A DNA stretch of 64,000 nucleotides from Azolla caroliniana (Eukaryota; Polypodiophyta), in the NCBI GenBank assembly GCA_043228905.1, contig JBHGNT010000008.1:7316001-7380000 (forward strand). The letters are read 5' to 3'. Positions 24,121-37,477 of the stretch are shown here, piece after piece. The notes beneath the pieces were generated by a model. That model searched no databases, was not told the origin of the DNA, and worked only from the letters and a program-made list of their open reading frames with translations. The stretch's first letter is position 1. Each line of letters starts with the position of its first letter. Position numbers and translations under genes: made by a program.

Positions 24121-27049
24121 ATGATCAGGTGGAAAATTATTGCGACTTTCCATAAGTGGGATAATTCATGTTGATCTATGCTCTTCCAGATCAGGTGGAA
24201 GTTTGGTTTGACATGCATGTTGGATGGTGGATGGATCAGAAGGATTATTTTTAAGTTTGAAAGAAAGAAAATCTGTATTTCAGAAGGCTGATTTTGACAT
24301 AGGGTGGAGATTTCATGGAACAAACCGGTGTACTGTTCCCATTCTTTTGGGTCCTTTGATATTTTAATGTTGCTGTAAAATTATACAACGTCTAGATAGG
24401 ATAGAAACATGAGACAGAACTAAACAAGTGCTAGAAGTCGGCTTTCCAGGAATTGAATGCATCCTGACATGGAGGATTATCTGTCATCTATGCCAGATGC
24501 TTTAATGAATTGGATGGGAAACATTCAGAGGTTTATTAAGTTATCCTCATTTGATGTAGCCGTGTACCTTTTTGTTGCAATTGAATTATGTATTCTGGCA
24601 GTGTCTTCTATGCTAGAGATTTGGGTTTCTAACATCTGTTGTGGCATGTATTGTGATAGTCTCTCAAGATTTTTTGATCAAAACTAGTAACCGAGCAAAC
24701 AGTTAATGTTATCATAGATGGTGTGGTTTCACTTCAATGTTATTGTGAAGCATATATGATGGGGTTTTGTGCTTAAAAAGCATATATCTGTTGTGGCATG
24801 TGTTGTGATAGTCTCTCAAGATTTTTTGATCAAAACTAGTAACCGAGCAAACAGTTAATGTTATCATAGATGGTGTGGTTTCACTTCAATGTTATTATGA
24901 AGCATATATGATGGGGTTTTGTGCTTAAAAGCATATATAGGGTGTGATTCAAAGCATTTGATGCGCTCAACATTTTCTTGTTTCATAACATTTAGATAGT
25001 CTAGTTGCATGGAGTCAAGATTTTGAACTATATAAGTAGCCCTTATCCACACCTTTTATAGTGGAATGAGACATTCAGGTTTAACAGACTACACGTGCAT
25101 TTGAACAAAAGCAAAATTGCTTCAGCCCGCATACAATTGAAGGAAAGCCATTCATTTCATGCTATACATTGCATAGATACCTAGCAAACCTGGTACTATA
25201 TGCCAAACTCATGGGTCAATAGAAGATAGAGTTTGGTTTTTGTAGTCCAAGGTACTGATTACATGCTGCAATTCTATTCATGTTTTTCTTTCTACTCTAG
25301 GCAGAAATGTCTCTTTGGCAACCAATGCCTTTCACAACTACTTAAATGATGGTGTGTTTTTGACAATACACTTTTTTATTCTATATAGTGATAGGGGAGA
25401 CTCGATATGACTTCCTAGCATGCCTAGCAATAAAAGTTGTTATGGTTGTTATGTTTCAACTTGGGAATTTTAACACTGTCCTTAGTGAGGTTTTTATAGC
25501 GAGCTAGGGTTGCATTACCTCAAACATCATGGTCTATGGTACATTTGGAGTATGAAAAATGGATATTTGTTTGAAGGTCTTGATTAAGTACCCCGATATG
25601 TGTGTAGTGTAAAAGGAAAAATGGTTTGGTAGCTTCGCAACTAAGCTCTGCAGGCACCTAGTCCTAAGTGGGATTGCTTTTATGACCACTAATGTTACAC
25701 CACCTTAGAGGGTGGGTTTGCCTTGCCATAAAATCCTCCCCATATTATTGTAGTTGAGATGACAATGTTTTTTTGTAATACCATTTTGTTTAAATGTATG
25801 CAACACATTTACAAAAATCAAGAGAAACAAAGGGGAGTGATAATGAGACAATACATTTTCCGTTTTTGAAAGAACATAATTATTCACAAGGGAACCTAAG
25901 CGTCACACCAATACCATATCCGAACCATAACAATATGATATACACAAGAAAAAAGGGTCCAATTCAATACCATGCTGAAGCATAACAATGGAGCCTAGTT
26001 GTTTAACCAAACCAAAACATACAAGAGGCACTTAGCTCCATAACCATACCAGAGTAGGTGAATATCATAACAAATAGATTTCCTAGCTTGAGAAAGAGGC
26101 ACCTGCAAACCAAATGCGAGAGAGAGAGAGAGAGTACCTGATGAGCTTTATTACCACTCATTGGACACATACAAACAAAGAACCATCTACACTGATATGT
26201 GGGCATTTTGAGTAATGGTTAGTGTTGAGACATCGAGCTCTTTATGTAGTGAGACAATAACTAGAATGTCTAGCTGGTCGGATGAGAGACCCCCCTGTAA
26301 CCACTACTAAAATGTTTTAGTGATTAGGGTGGATCTCCAATTAGACTCGGACTCGCATGTCAATGCTGGTCGATTGTGTGAAGAATTTGGACCCACTAAA
26401 CATACCACACAACCACCCTTTGTCCAACCTAAATAGGAGATCCCCTTCAGCTCATAATCGTGTTGCAACTCATTAACCGTATATCTTTATTCTCTCAAGT
26501 ACCTTATACGTGTATTGAATACACATGGGAGATTCCATCCCCCACATAGGTAACTTTAGTACAGTAAGGTTATCGAACACACAAGGGAGATTCCATCCAT
26601 CCCCCACATAGGTACTCACGGGGGCTGCAAAGTGTGTGCAGCTTGGTAGAAGGATACACATGCCACAAATCCATGACTCAACACGAGTTATGGGCATGTT
26701 CTCCATTTGTCAAAGAAGACTTAGAAGCCCACGACTCACTCCTCGAGTCATGAGCACCTTGTCAAGGCCATGTTTTGGTTCCAATCACAAAACCCCTCAA
26801 ACAAAAACATTGGATATGTTACACCTCCCCCCCCCCCCCCCCCAAACAAAATCTCATTTGTCATTAAAGCTACTATATTTTATCATTAGCATTCCCTTTC
26901 TCCTTCTCTCTTATTCACATTTAATGTATTTATTCCTCCTTTTCTCCTTTTTCTCTATGTGCTTTCTCTCTCTTTTGTTTTTTTGGGTGAAAACACACAA
27001 TTATATTAATAAATGTGTGTGAAAAACACTACTTACAATGGGTGTAACA
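24121..27049. other. Spacer between FCA and the LINE scrap
   Basis: The first part is the FCA 3' untranslated region; no clear AATAAA signal decides its end. No gene is seen after it. The stretch contains the 152-bp duplication at 24,634, a (GA)n run near 26,118-26,134, a twofold short repeat around GGGAGATTCCATC (26,525 and 26,585), and a run of about 18 C at 26,826-26,843. Confidence 0.6.
24634..24938. repeat. Recent tandem duplication, two units of about 152 bp
   Basis: Units 24,634-24,785 and 24,786-24,938 are almost identical across their whole length (from ATCTGTTGTGGCATGT to TGTGCTTAAAA), differing at a few positions only. This points to a young duplication downstream of FCA. Confidence 0.92.
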
Positions 27050-27490
27050 AAAGAGTATGGTCACTCACTAACTACACAACATGGGTAGTGGAACATGTTG
27101 AATTGCCAATAGGCAAGATGAACACTCCACTGAGGAAAAAATTTCCATTTGCTCCAATAAAGAAAATTGACACATTAGTACTCCCTTCAACTTTTGTAGA
27201 TATGCTTTCACTCCATGTCTACCATCGAATACAAAAGCGCTGTGCATGTTCCAATTATGACGCAATCCCCAATATCTCAGAAATATAGGAAAACGACCTC
27301 CATCTCTGATACGGGATCAACCTGTATAAATTGTGCAAACACCCACTGACTAGGTGACAAATAACACCGTGATAAAACTTGCCAGATTTGAGAAATGTAA
27401 CTCCAAATCTGATAAGCAATCGGACATTGTATAAATCGATGAGTACTATCTTCCGTTTAAACGGTGCAAAAGAAGCAATTACCCGTTGCT
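27050..27490 (-). pseudogene. LINE reverse-transcriptase C-terminal fragment (zinc-binding region)
   Basis: The minus strand from about 27,490 reads a C-x2-C start followed by EDSTHRFIQCPIAYQIWSYI, the pattern of the zinc-binding domain found after the RT of plant LINE-like elements (C-x2-C ... H-x-F/I-x-x-C-P-x-A-x-x-x-W). It continues into RHNWNMHSAFVFDGRHGVKA, like the end of such proteins. Stops interrupt the frame. No RT domain is present, so this is a 3' scrap about 290 bp upstream of the WD40 gene start. Confidence 0.65.
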
Positions 27491-27780
27491 AGTCCAGACT
27501 CCACACGACGCTTTAGAGCTAATCCCAAAAGGCAACCCTCCCAACCCCAAAAAAACTCAACCAAAATTTAGTACTCTCTTTGCTCTGTGCCTGTGTGTCT
27601 CTGTGTCTAGCTCTGTTCTATCTGCTATCCTATCAAAATCAAAACCCTGTTCCCCCTCGATTCCGTTTCCTTTCTCTTTCTAGGGTTGCAAAAGAATCTG
27701 ATCCCTCCTCCTCCTTCTGCCCCTTCTTCTTCTTCTTCTTCTTTCTTTTTCTTCTTCCCAGTGTTAGTATCTGCGTGGCT

Positions 27781-27984
27781 ATGGCTCATCTGCATAGGGT
27801 TGTTTTATATGATCAGGCCATGGAAGACGAATTCGAGCTCCCTCCATTCGATGATAACGATGACTTTTCTGAGGAATTTGGAGAGGATCAGTACGACTCT
27901 GACATCGACGATAAATTCGATATGGTTAGTCTTTTTTGTTTTGTTCCTTTCAACTCGAACAGTGAACATTCGTGCATATATATA

Positions 27985-28020
<36 letters not shown>

Positions 28021-31000
28021 TACGTATATACATATACAAGTATGCATAACTTAACTTAACTTAACTTGATTGTTCCTTGATAAATGTTATGTGTGTGTGT
28101 GTGTGTACTAGAATGAAATGATAAATATTCCTTGGTGCACTATGTTATGTCCACACAACTATTAATGTCCATCAATGCTTAAAGAAAACCTGAATTGAGG
28201 TGTATTTTCTACATGTATTGCACAAAAAAAACGTTTAAATTGGTGCAAATTTGCACTTTGTACTTATATGATTGGAAGGCTAACCCGAACCCTAGCCACA
28301 GCATGGATGTGCCAATCAATTGGTTTTTATTTTCATAAATTATGTTTTACACACATAACTATTAATATCAATCAGTGTTTGAAAAAAACCTGCCTTTAGT
28401 GTGACTTTTACTTGTATTATTCGAAAATCACCCTTAAATTGTGTAATTCGGAAATGATGTTAAACACTTATGTCAGTGAGGCCTGGAGATGGGCTTGTTA
28501 GTGATATAATGTGTATAGCTATAGTTTCAACATAATGACCTTGGAATAGATAAATAAAGCATTAGCTAATCTAGTTTGATGCCACTATACTGTCTTTTCC
28601 AAGAATCCTAACCATGTTAGTTTTTTAATCTATTATGTATATCCACACAACTATAAATAACAAGTGTTTGAAAGCATTTGGAGTTGAGTGAGAATTCTAT
28701 TTGTATAGGTCAAAAATCGTCTTTAAATGGTGTAGTTTGAACCTGTATTATTTGGAATCACCCTTACATTTCTGATATCAAACCTAGATGTACCTCTAGA
28801 TTAGCAGATGTTTCAAATAATAACCATCAAATATTGATATATACGTTAAGAAACAATTGCAACAGTTTAGATGAAGAGCTATTATCTTTTAATAAAATTA
28901 TTATTTTAGAATACCAGAGTCAATGCCATCTAGAGATAGACCCATTGGTCATTAGTGTGAATTGTTATGATCTGAACAAAATAGCCTTAGAACAGACAGA
29001 ATATATAAAGCTCTTGATACCATATTGTACACTCTTTTTCGTAATCACTGTATTATCATTTTCCTCATCTCGCTGTATTAGCATTTTCCTTTCTTTGGAG
29101 ATTGCCTCCTCCAACCTTTTTGTGGCTTGCTCATGCTATCAAGTGTACATGTTCATATATAAGGTACATGCCAGAAGCCTCTAGCAATGTCATAAGACAT
29201 AGTTAACCACTGACCATCTAGCCAGAGGAAGCGTCTCAGCTCTGGCCCTGGGGGATTGGTTGGGTAGGAGATCAATACATTAGGCTTCTATTGTCTTGAT
29301 AACCATGTTTATTCTATCAACTAGTTAAGTAGGATCTTGATTCTGACAATATCAGCTTATGCATATTGCTTCTTATGGACATCAGACTAGCAGATTGGCT
29401 GATACTACAGCAGCACAAGCACGGCGGGGAAAAGACATACAGGGAATTTCGTGGGACCGTTTGAATTTAACAAGGGAGAAATACAGGGAAAACAGACTGA
29501 AAAATTATAAGAACTATGAGAACTTAGATGTCTCTCATGAAGAAATAGAGAAGGTGGGGCGGATTTATTTACTCTTTTGGTTATGTTTAACTCAACCAAG
29601 TAATCTTAAATGAACGCTGTTCATGTACTAAACCTGTTTTTTTTACTATCATTAAAACTAAACAGGAACGTCTAGATGTAAGGAGAGATGGCCATTTCTA
29701 TGCATTCTGCCACAATACAAGATCAGTAAAATCCACAATTGCACATTTTCAGGTATAGTTAGGTTTCATAAAAATAGGAAGCTTAGTTATGCGTAGTTTT
29801 TTAAATGGATTTCAATGTTATGCAAAATCATTATTGGTAGGTCTAAATTTAATTCATTAACTAATGCAAATTTTATATTACCAGATATATATATTTTTGA
29901 AAACACTGTCTCAGTCGGCATTATCCTAGACTTGTTCACATGTAGATTGTACTCATATAATGGAAAAACTTACAGCAGTTGTTCGTGGATTTAAAATTGC
30001 TTTATAGCAATATAGAAATATGAGCTTTCACCGACTCCAGTGCATTGATGACACAATGAAGAACCCCATAGCATCTGTATCATATTATGCTCTTTGAGAT
30101 TGCACATAATTTCGATTCGCATTCTCTTGGAATACATTCTGCTCAATTTATTTATATGCCTTTTTCAGCGTTCTATCTCACTTTTCATTCACACAATGGT
30201 ATTCTCATACACACACTTAATTTTTATATCCATATTCTTTAGTCATATAAAGGTATATACGTTCTTGGTTTGGCCATTAGAATTTATATCAGCATTAGAG
30301 AATTTGTTATTGCAAGCAGACATTTGATTGGTTTCAACTTATGGAAGTGATGCCTAGTGTTTGGCCCTCATGAAGTATGACTTGCATTAAAAAATGTTTG
30401 TACAGCTTAGAAATCTTGTCTGGGCGACATCCAAAAACAATGTTTATGTGATGCATAACTCCTCAGTTCTCCATTGGTCTCCCATAAGCCGCAAGTCAAA
30501 GGAAGTATTGAATGCTGCAAGGCCGATCGTTCCATCCCCAGAGGTGTGGTTGATTCACGATCCGATGGAAACCATCTTCTTCAAGTAGTTGTTCATTTTT
30601 TACTTTTAGTAAATTTTATTTCCTGATACAGGCTGCAAGAAGTCCATGGGCTTTACAGGTGGCTACAAGACATATGCAAACTAGTACTATGTGTGTGAAG
30701 GAAAATCTTCTGGTTGCTGGTGGATTTCGTGGGGAGATTGTTTGCAAAGTAAGTTAATTTGGTTATATTGATAATTTTAAAGGCATTTTCATTCTCGCCC
30801 ATCTATTTCTGAAACATCTGAATTTTTTGATATAGTTTCTGAATCGTCCTGGGGTGTCATTCTGTACTAGAATCACTTTTGATGAGAATGGCATTACAAA
30901 TGCTGTTGAAATATATGAAAATAGCAGGTATTACATGTAGAAGTTTCATGATCTTTCTCAGACCTTGAAGTTAATCTGGTGTCTTAATGTTTCAAATTTG

Positions 31001-32066
31001 GAATTGCAGTGGTGCCACACGCCTGATGGCATCTAACAATGATTCTATTGTGACAGTATTTGAAATCGAGAAATTTGAAGTGCTTCAGAAGTTCGTCTTC
31101 CCATGGCCTGTTAATGTATAATTATTTATGTCATGGATTTCTTGTGTCATGTATGTATCCTCAACTAGCATAATAAACTTAAATTCTGTTTTGGGCAGCA
31201 CACATCTGTAAGTCCAGATAACAGGTTTCTTGTGGTTGTGGGTGATAGTACTGCTGTGTTCCTTGCTGATAATCAAACTGGCAAGGTAAGATTAATATTA
31301 ATCTGAATGTGAATAACATGGAAACATGAACTCTAAACATGGCATAGAATATTCATTTTTGTAAGAACTCGCTTATCATGATACTGAGCTGGTAAGTTGT
31401 GACAGGGAGTTTTGGCAATATGAACTCTTCCTTTATAAAACAAATGCTCTGTGTTAAAAGACTTGGTGGACAATTTTCTTGGTGGTCCATGCTGTTTAAC
31501 AACTTTTTTCTAAATAATTAGATCTGGAAGTTGGAAAACTAACTGTTATATTGAATTAAAAGAGGGCATGATGTATGCTCCATGTAAGACGTTGAGCTGA
31601 TTTTCCTAATGGAAAGAAGGAATTGTTGATTTGTGTATACTATATATGCCAGGTGCTAACAAGCATGAAGGGACACTTAGACTTCTCTTTTGCATCAGCA
31701 TGGCACCCAAATGGGAATCTATTTGCAACAGGAAATCAAGATACATCTTGTCGGCTTTGGGATGTGCGAAAATTGAGTTCTTCTGTGGCAGTTCTAAAGG
31801 GGCAAATTGGAGCGATCCGCTCCCTCCGTTTCACGTCAGATGGTCGTTTCCTGGCGATGGCTGAACCTGCTGATTTTGTGCATATATTTGATGTCTATCA
31901 AGAATTCAAGAAATCCCAAGTAATAGATATCTTTGGTGAGATTTCTGGAATATCGTTTAGCCCCGATACTGAGGCATTATTTGTTGGTGTTGCTGACCGA
32001 ACCTATGGAAGTCTCTTGGAATACAATCGGTACCATGTCAATACTTACTTGGACTCATTTTGTTAG
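27781..32066 (+). CDS. WD40-repeat protein (C2A9.03-like, plant transducin family), 9 exons
   Basis: Exons: 27781-27924, 29386-29553, 29666-29752, 30406-30543, 30632-30748, 30836-30927, 31010-31115, 31199-31285, 31653-32066; GT-AG introns, phases consistent, 450 residues, stop TAG at 32,064-32,066. The N terminus is acidic (MEDEFELPPFDDNDDFSEEF region). It is followed by the conserved block ADTTAAQARRGKDIQGISWD (residues about 53-72), then a beta-propeller part. The last exon holds the clearest repeats: AWHPNGNLFATGNQD-x4-LWDVRKL (about 328-354) and FTSDGRFLAMAEPADFVHIF. The family is known from plants and fungi (named after a fission yeast WD protein) without an established role; a scaffold function is the usual inference. 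The ATG at 27,781 was chosen because the open frame further upstream is a low-complexity Ser/Phe-rich leader. No neighbour suggests a shared pathway. Confidence 0.92.
27978..28030. repeat. (TA)n(TGTA)n compound microsatellite in WD40 intron 1
   Basis: A TA run is followed by about eight TATG/TGTA units and then a degenerate TA-rich tail. A separate (GT)n run lies at about 28,088-28,106 in the same intron. Confidence 0.85.
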
Positions 32067-32649
32067 TGGCACTTCACATCAGCGGAAAGGTGGGCAACAA
32101 TTATGTCCAATATTAGTGTGGAGAAATTCTCTTTCTAGTTGAGCCTTCAATTGGGTGGCAGCTATATACATACAATGTGGAGGTTTTCTTCTGTCAATGT
32201 GGTAAATAATTAAGGACCGAGTTTTTTGTGGATCAAATCCATAGAAAGAAGATAAGACCATTCTTATCAGATTCGGTTCACACAAGTGGTCCAATGTGTG
32301 AGTGAAATATTACTAACGCCAATCAATTCCAATCTACAATCCTTCTGGAAATGAATGTTAGTATTGATAGGGATTTGTAGTGGCTGCTTTGGTTAGTTGG
32401 ATTCCAGCTCAAATGTTCAATGACAGTTTTGGTTGGTTTGCAAGCTTGGACAATGTGGTATATGTGAATCAAAATCATATTGGGATTTGTGGATTGACTA
32501 GCTGAATTATGTTAGACAAATTTATGATTTTGACTCTGGTCTATGTTTTGTAAAAGACTGTATATAGTGAAAATTTCTCGAAGTGTGGTTTGTAAAATAT
32601 TTTGAAAGTTTCTTGCTTAAAAGCTAATATCTTATCGTGGAGTGCGTAA

Positions 32650-32683
<34 letters not shown>

Positions 32684-34357
32684 CCTTGAAGTGACTGAAA
32701 TTGTCCTTTAAGACAAATCGTGATTACAAGTAAGGTGACATAAGATAAGCTCTATGTTTACCATCAGTATTTGATATTAATAGCTACTATTATGTGGGAT
32801 AGCCAGTGTTAGCACTCAACTTTGAAGCAATTTCAAATTTACACCAATTTCAGCTGAGAGTGGCCTTGGTGAATTGTATAAGACATTGCACAACCACGAG
32901 CGTTAAACCTGCAAGTAGACCCAAACAAATGAATCCAAAGCATTGAGGACAGGGTCTTGAACCCATGATTCTAGACATGGATATCCAATCACCTTGATAC
33001 CCTTGGGACACGAAAGTGAAAGTGTTCATTGAAGGGACTACACATTGAATGTTTGTATGTGAACTCTCAAGGATCCTCATGAAAAGTTAGTTTCAATCCA
33101 AAGGTCTACTTAGTTTGCACTCTATAAGATCACTAGAGTGGAGCAAAACGATTGCTCTATCGATCATAAAAACGATTACCTAATAGGCAACCCCAAGTAT
33201 TCAACCTAAGGACATACTAAATAACCATTAAACCCAAAATATTGACAACCATCACTCAAACTCACACAACCACTTATACGAGGCATATTTAAGTTCACAA
33301 GTTAGTTTTTCCAGTTGTATGATATGTTGCTCGCTAGAAAAACAAGGGAGGTCTTTGTTAAACCTTTTATTCTTTACCCTTTTTTTTCGGTTTACTTAAT
33401 TTTCATTGTTTGTTTTATTTAATCTTTTTTATGTTATTTCTACTTTCCCCTCAAATTTGATACTTTCATATTGGACTCATTTTATTGTCCATTTCTTTTC
33501 CTCTTGTGTACACACCCCTTTCATAAAGCTGCACCGTTCAACCAAATACCCACACACTATTTCTCAAAGATAGGCTATTCTAACAAGTGCTCTCTTATTT
33601 CTAAAGAAAGAATTAGTGCTTCATGCAATTAAATAATGGTGATTTGTTCCCATTCAATTCACACTTCATTCATCCAAGGTGTGGCTTGCATTAGTTGATC
33701 CATCCGATCGAGGGTGGTGCCACCTCCTATGATTGCAAAATAGCCAGTTTTATGTAGGAGAGTTTTTGGTGAGGCTTTGATAGCTTGCCTTTTTCATCAT
33801 GTTAGGGGTTTGTTGTAAGTGGATGTTGGGCATAAGGGTAGGTTGAACTCTCCCTATTGGAAGAGTTGAATGGCTCGAGGAGTTAGAAATGTCAAGAACA
33901 CTATGCTACTTGATTAGGACGAAAAGATGACTTGATGGAAGTTGTTTATGATAAACAACAAAAGAATGCACAATTACAACATAATTTTTTACATGTAAAA
34001 CCCTTGACGAGGATATAAAAACCACAAAAGCAAGTCGAGAAAATTATCCACTGCCAGAAAATAAAAGGTACGACAATGTCTTACTCTAGACAAACTAGAT
34101 TGTTATATAACACAAGGGTACATTTGACTCTAATTACTAACCCAACAGAGGAAAAAATATCAACAAAATGCATTGCACACATGTGACAAAAGGTGGTCAT
34201 GCCCAAGGTGTAAACATTTAGTTGTTGCACGAGGAGTTGATGAAGGAAGCAAAGAAGGTTGAATCATGCTCTGAGGGTTTAGTTCTACACGACATATGTT
34301 TTTTTCAAAATTTCTCCATTTTTCACTTTCTTTTAAAGTGAGTATATGTGTATATAT
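32067..34357. other. Spacer downstream of the WD40 gene
   Basis: This holds the WD40 3' untranslated region and then AT-rich DNA. A pure (AT)n run of about 30 bases lies near 32,651-32,681. I see no gene, LTR or other recognisable element before 34,358. Confidence 0.6.
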
Positions 34358-34713
34358 TGAAAGAGATGTGACAACGTGATCGGTTGCTCCAAAACACCAA
34401 TGGAGTGGGTTGTTATGCCAGGAGAGAGAAAGTAAAAACTATGTGGAAAAATGGAGAGGAAGATCAAGCCGCTAAAAGTCCCCTATCTTGTTATGAGAGA
34501 TTTGGGACCAATTCTTATAGATAAGTGACTTTTAGGCCATTCGAACATGTTCATATACCACCAATGAACAAAAGTTATAAGATAATGTAAATGCTTATAA
34601 CCTCCCAAATTGGAGCCAAAAATATGTCTACAAAGCTCTCTTTGAGAGAGCTTTCACATGGAAGGGTCAAAATATACAAAAAGAGAGAGTCCTTGGGGCT
34701 TGCATTCCCAACA
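34358..34713 (-). repeat. 3' LTR of the minus-strand copia element
   Basis: It ends TG...CA on either strand. It shares long blocks with the copy at 48,634-49,005, for example GCCGCTAAAAGTCCC, GAGATTTGGGACCAATTCTT and TTCACATGGAAG. Confidence 0.85.
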
Positions 34714-34778
34714 ATATCCTACTTAAAGGACCAATAAGCTCCTTTAAGCTAAGTAACTCCCACCATCTGTATACATAA

Positions 34779-36194
34779 CTAATGTTGTGCCTTGGGTAGA
34801 CACTTTGTGAGAGCATCTATAGGATTTTGTGAAGTATTGACCTTGATCAAAGTGATTACGCCATACTCTAGCACCTCTTTGATGATGTGGTATCTCATAT
34901 CAATTATCTTTGTGTGAGCATAAAACATTACATTCTTTGCCAAACATATGTCACTCTGGATATCACATCCAAGAATAGGTGCCTCTTCAGGCATCCAAAC
35001 TCATTGCACGAGTGGGCTAACCAAATGGCTTCTTTGGAAGCCTCTATGGTTGAAATATATTCAGCCTCTTTAGTAGATAATGAAACTATCCTCTGAAATC
35101 GAGAGCATCATGAAATAGCTCCACCTGCAAGGGTGTATACGTAGCCACCAGTGGACTTACGTGTATCCATATAATCTTCCATGTCTAAATCACAAAATCC
35201 TTTTAACTCTAATGGACCCTTCAAATAACATAGCCATTTACCTTTGGTCCCTTTCAAATATCTCAAGATATATTTGATTCCCTCCCAATGAGCTCTACCA
35301 AGACTAGTGATGAACCTGCTAACAACTAAGACTACATGATCAATGTTTGGCCGAGTGGTAATCATAACATACATAAGTAAAACACAAGCTGGTGCATATG
35401 GAACATTCTTCATGTAATTGGCTGCATCCTCATCTTTGGACAATCATCCTTGGAAAGTCTAACATGTGGCTGTAATGGCACTCCATGACGCTTAACGTTA
35501 GTCACATTAAATATGCCCAACACTTTTTCAATATACTTTTCTTGGGATAAATGCAAAGTATATTGTTGCCTTTACCTTTGTATTTGCATACCAAGGATAT
35601 GCTTAGCTTCCCCAAGGTCTTTCATTAAGGATACAAAATTCAACTGTTGTTTTAGAGGCTTTATAACGCTCTTTTTCTTCTTATCCAACAAAATATCATC
35701 CACATATAGTACGAGAATTATTGATTGGGTGGCCATCTTCATCCCTTTTAGTGTACAAAGTGTGCTCTACATGGCTTTTTTTGAACCATATTTGAGCATA
35801 AAATCATCAAACTTCTTATACCATTGTCTGGGGCATATTTCAGCCTATATAGACTCCTTTTAGCTTGCATCCCAGATGCTCTTTTCCACGAATGACATAT
35901 CCTTATTTGTTTCATGTAAAGCTCTTCGTCTAAATCACCATACAAAAAGGTTGTTTTAACATCCATTTGGAGTAATTCCAAATCCAAAGCGGTTATGAGA
36001 ACAAACAAGACATGTAGTGTGATCATCTTAACCACTAGGGAGAAAACCTCTTGGAAATCAATGCCTTCTTTTTTGGCATATCCCTTGGAAACCAACCTTG
36101 TCTTATACTTGGGTTTACCATCAACAATTTCGATTTTGTATATCCACTTGTTTGGAATGACATTCCTACCTTTGGGCAATTTGACCAATCCCAA
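34779..36194 (-). pseudogene. Copia RT (part) and RNase H, minus strand, broken
   Basis: From 36,190 downwards the frame reads the RT fingers (NVIPNKWIYKIE, KTRLVSKGYAKKEGIDFQE), then LELLQMDVKTTFLYGDLDEELYMKQ, the usual copia RT palm block. After frame breaks come the connection block (MYVMITTRPNID, HWEGIKYILRYLKGTKGKW), RNase H (DTRKSTGGYVYTLAGGAIS) and the end (IQSDICLAKNVMFYAHTKIIDMRY with ALTKCLPKAQH). The catalytic Y-V-D-D region (near 35,700) is still readable as an ILLVDDIL-like stretch in a broken frame. The upstream part of RT continues at 36,616 beyond the inserted solo LTR. Confidence 0.88.
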
Positions 36195-36610
36195 TGTTAG
36201 AATATTAAATAACATTACAAAAATTAAAGAGGAAAATAAGAAAGAAAGGGGGCCAATCCCTAACAAAGATGAGAGACATATCCAAGTTCCTCGTCAGTGT
36301 CCCACACCAACGTGTGCAAACATGGATTGTACATTGGGTTTGAAAAAGAATGCGGCACATGTGTATAAAGCTAGAGCTTTGGCACACTATCAGAGTTTAT
36401 CATAAAACAATAAAGAAAGGAGATCCCCTTCATGAAGGTAGGTAGCATTCTTATATAGGCTTCTCAAACCCTAAGTCCTTGTGTGTGTTTCACACTTTAT
36501 TGCTTTTTTATTATAGAAAGTAGCCAAGTGATGAAACACTCTAAAGTTATCTCGCACCGTTCATCCTTACAAATTAGCCTACAACTACGGTTACGGTTAT
36601 GCTCGTAACA
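36195..36610 (-). mobile_element. Solo LTR with target-site duplication CCCAA
   Basis: The 416-bp segment has TG...CA ends (TGTTAGAATA ... GCTCGTAACA on the plus strand) and is flanked on both sides by CCCAA (36,190-36,194 and 36,611-36,615). It interrupts the copia RT coding sequence of the host element: the frame before and after belongs to the same RT leader. A TATA-like CTATATAAG on the minus strand suggests minus orientation. No internal sequence remains, as expected after LTR-LTR recombination. Confidence 0.9.
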
Positions 36611-36615
36611 CCCAA

Positions 36616-37260
36616 GTATCATTTGCATGCAAGGTTTTTATCTCTTCTTGCATGGCTAACTCCTAGTTCTTCTTGTGCTCACATGGTTTTGTCTCTTTAT
36701 AAGTGAGAGGCTCACCCTCATCTGATAGCATAATGTAATGTATAGAGGGGTCATTATTTACAAGATATATATTCTATTGTTGCCTGCATGAATGGTAGTA
36801 AAACACTCCTTAATAGGAGTAACATGGAAAGATGCACTTGAATCTACAATCCATGTTTGTGACAAAGCATTATTCAAAGTAAGTAAGGTATCAATTAGAT
36901 CCCTCTTTGTAATCTGCATATCTTGTGCATGATTATTAAGAGAAGCATGAGTAACTTTAACATAATCTGCTGCCGTAGTAGAACAAAGACTATCTTCCTC
37001 ATCTGATGGCTCCTCAATGATGACAATAGAGGGGGAATAAAGGTCAAATTGGCTTGTTTTTTTCCTTGTCCTTAAAGTTGTTATGTGCTATATTATCGTT
37101 GTCCTTTTTCTTCTTGTCACCTGTGTTCTTCCTTCTTGCTAATTCAGCTTTGTAGTACTTGCAATCAAGCTTCTTATGAGCTTCCCTACCACACGAGGAC
37201 AAGTCAATTTAGCCTTGCCTTTCTTTTTCTCCTATTACTCTCTATATTTCCACATTTCTT
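36616..37260 (-). pseudogene. Copia gag zinc knuckle, protease and RT leader, minus strand
   Basis: Minus-strand reading from 37,200 shows a CX2CX4HX4C zinc knuckle (C-P-R-C-G-R-E-A-H-K-K-L-D-C) that needs a one-base frame change. This is followed by a Lys-rich linker and the protease block IVDSSASFHV, where D-S-S replaces the usual D-S/T-G. Only about 30 residues later the sequence is already RT leader (DEGEPLTYKE, MQEEIKTLHANDTW). The whole integrase, normally about 400 residues, is therefore missing, a deletion that predates or accompanied decay. Confidence 0.75.
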
Positions 37261-37407
37261 TTTTGTTCTTCCTCCAACCATAGTTCTACCCATACATCCA
37301 TTAGTGTCATACTCATATGTGAGTATTCGTACCATACTCATACATGAAATGGCTCCAAGTATGATTGAAATCCATACGTGATACATGCATACATACATAC
37401 GGCGTAC

Positions 37408-37410
37408 ATA

Positions 37411-37460
<50 letters not shown>

Positions 37461-37477
37461 AAGAAAGAAAGAAAGAT
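37408..37477. repeat. Compound microsatellite (GT)n(GA)n(GAAA)n
   Basis: Runs of about 10 GT units, about 13 GA units and five AAAG units follow each other without interruption. Confidence 0.9.

Noticed and set aside
25620-25720. Possible tRNA-like stretch (TGGTTTGGTAGCTTCG...)
   Set aside because: No consistent cloverleaf, anticodon arm or T-arm could be drawn.
26826-26843. Long C run as a functional element
   Set aside because: A simple homopolymer; likely slippage or an assembly-length artefact.
27580-27780. Upstream extension of the WD40 protein to the Met at 27,580
   Set aside because: The added stretch is a Ser/Phe/Cys-rich translation of a CT-rich leader and is unlike the conserved acidic start of the family.
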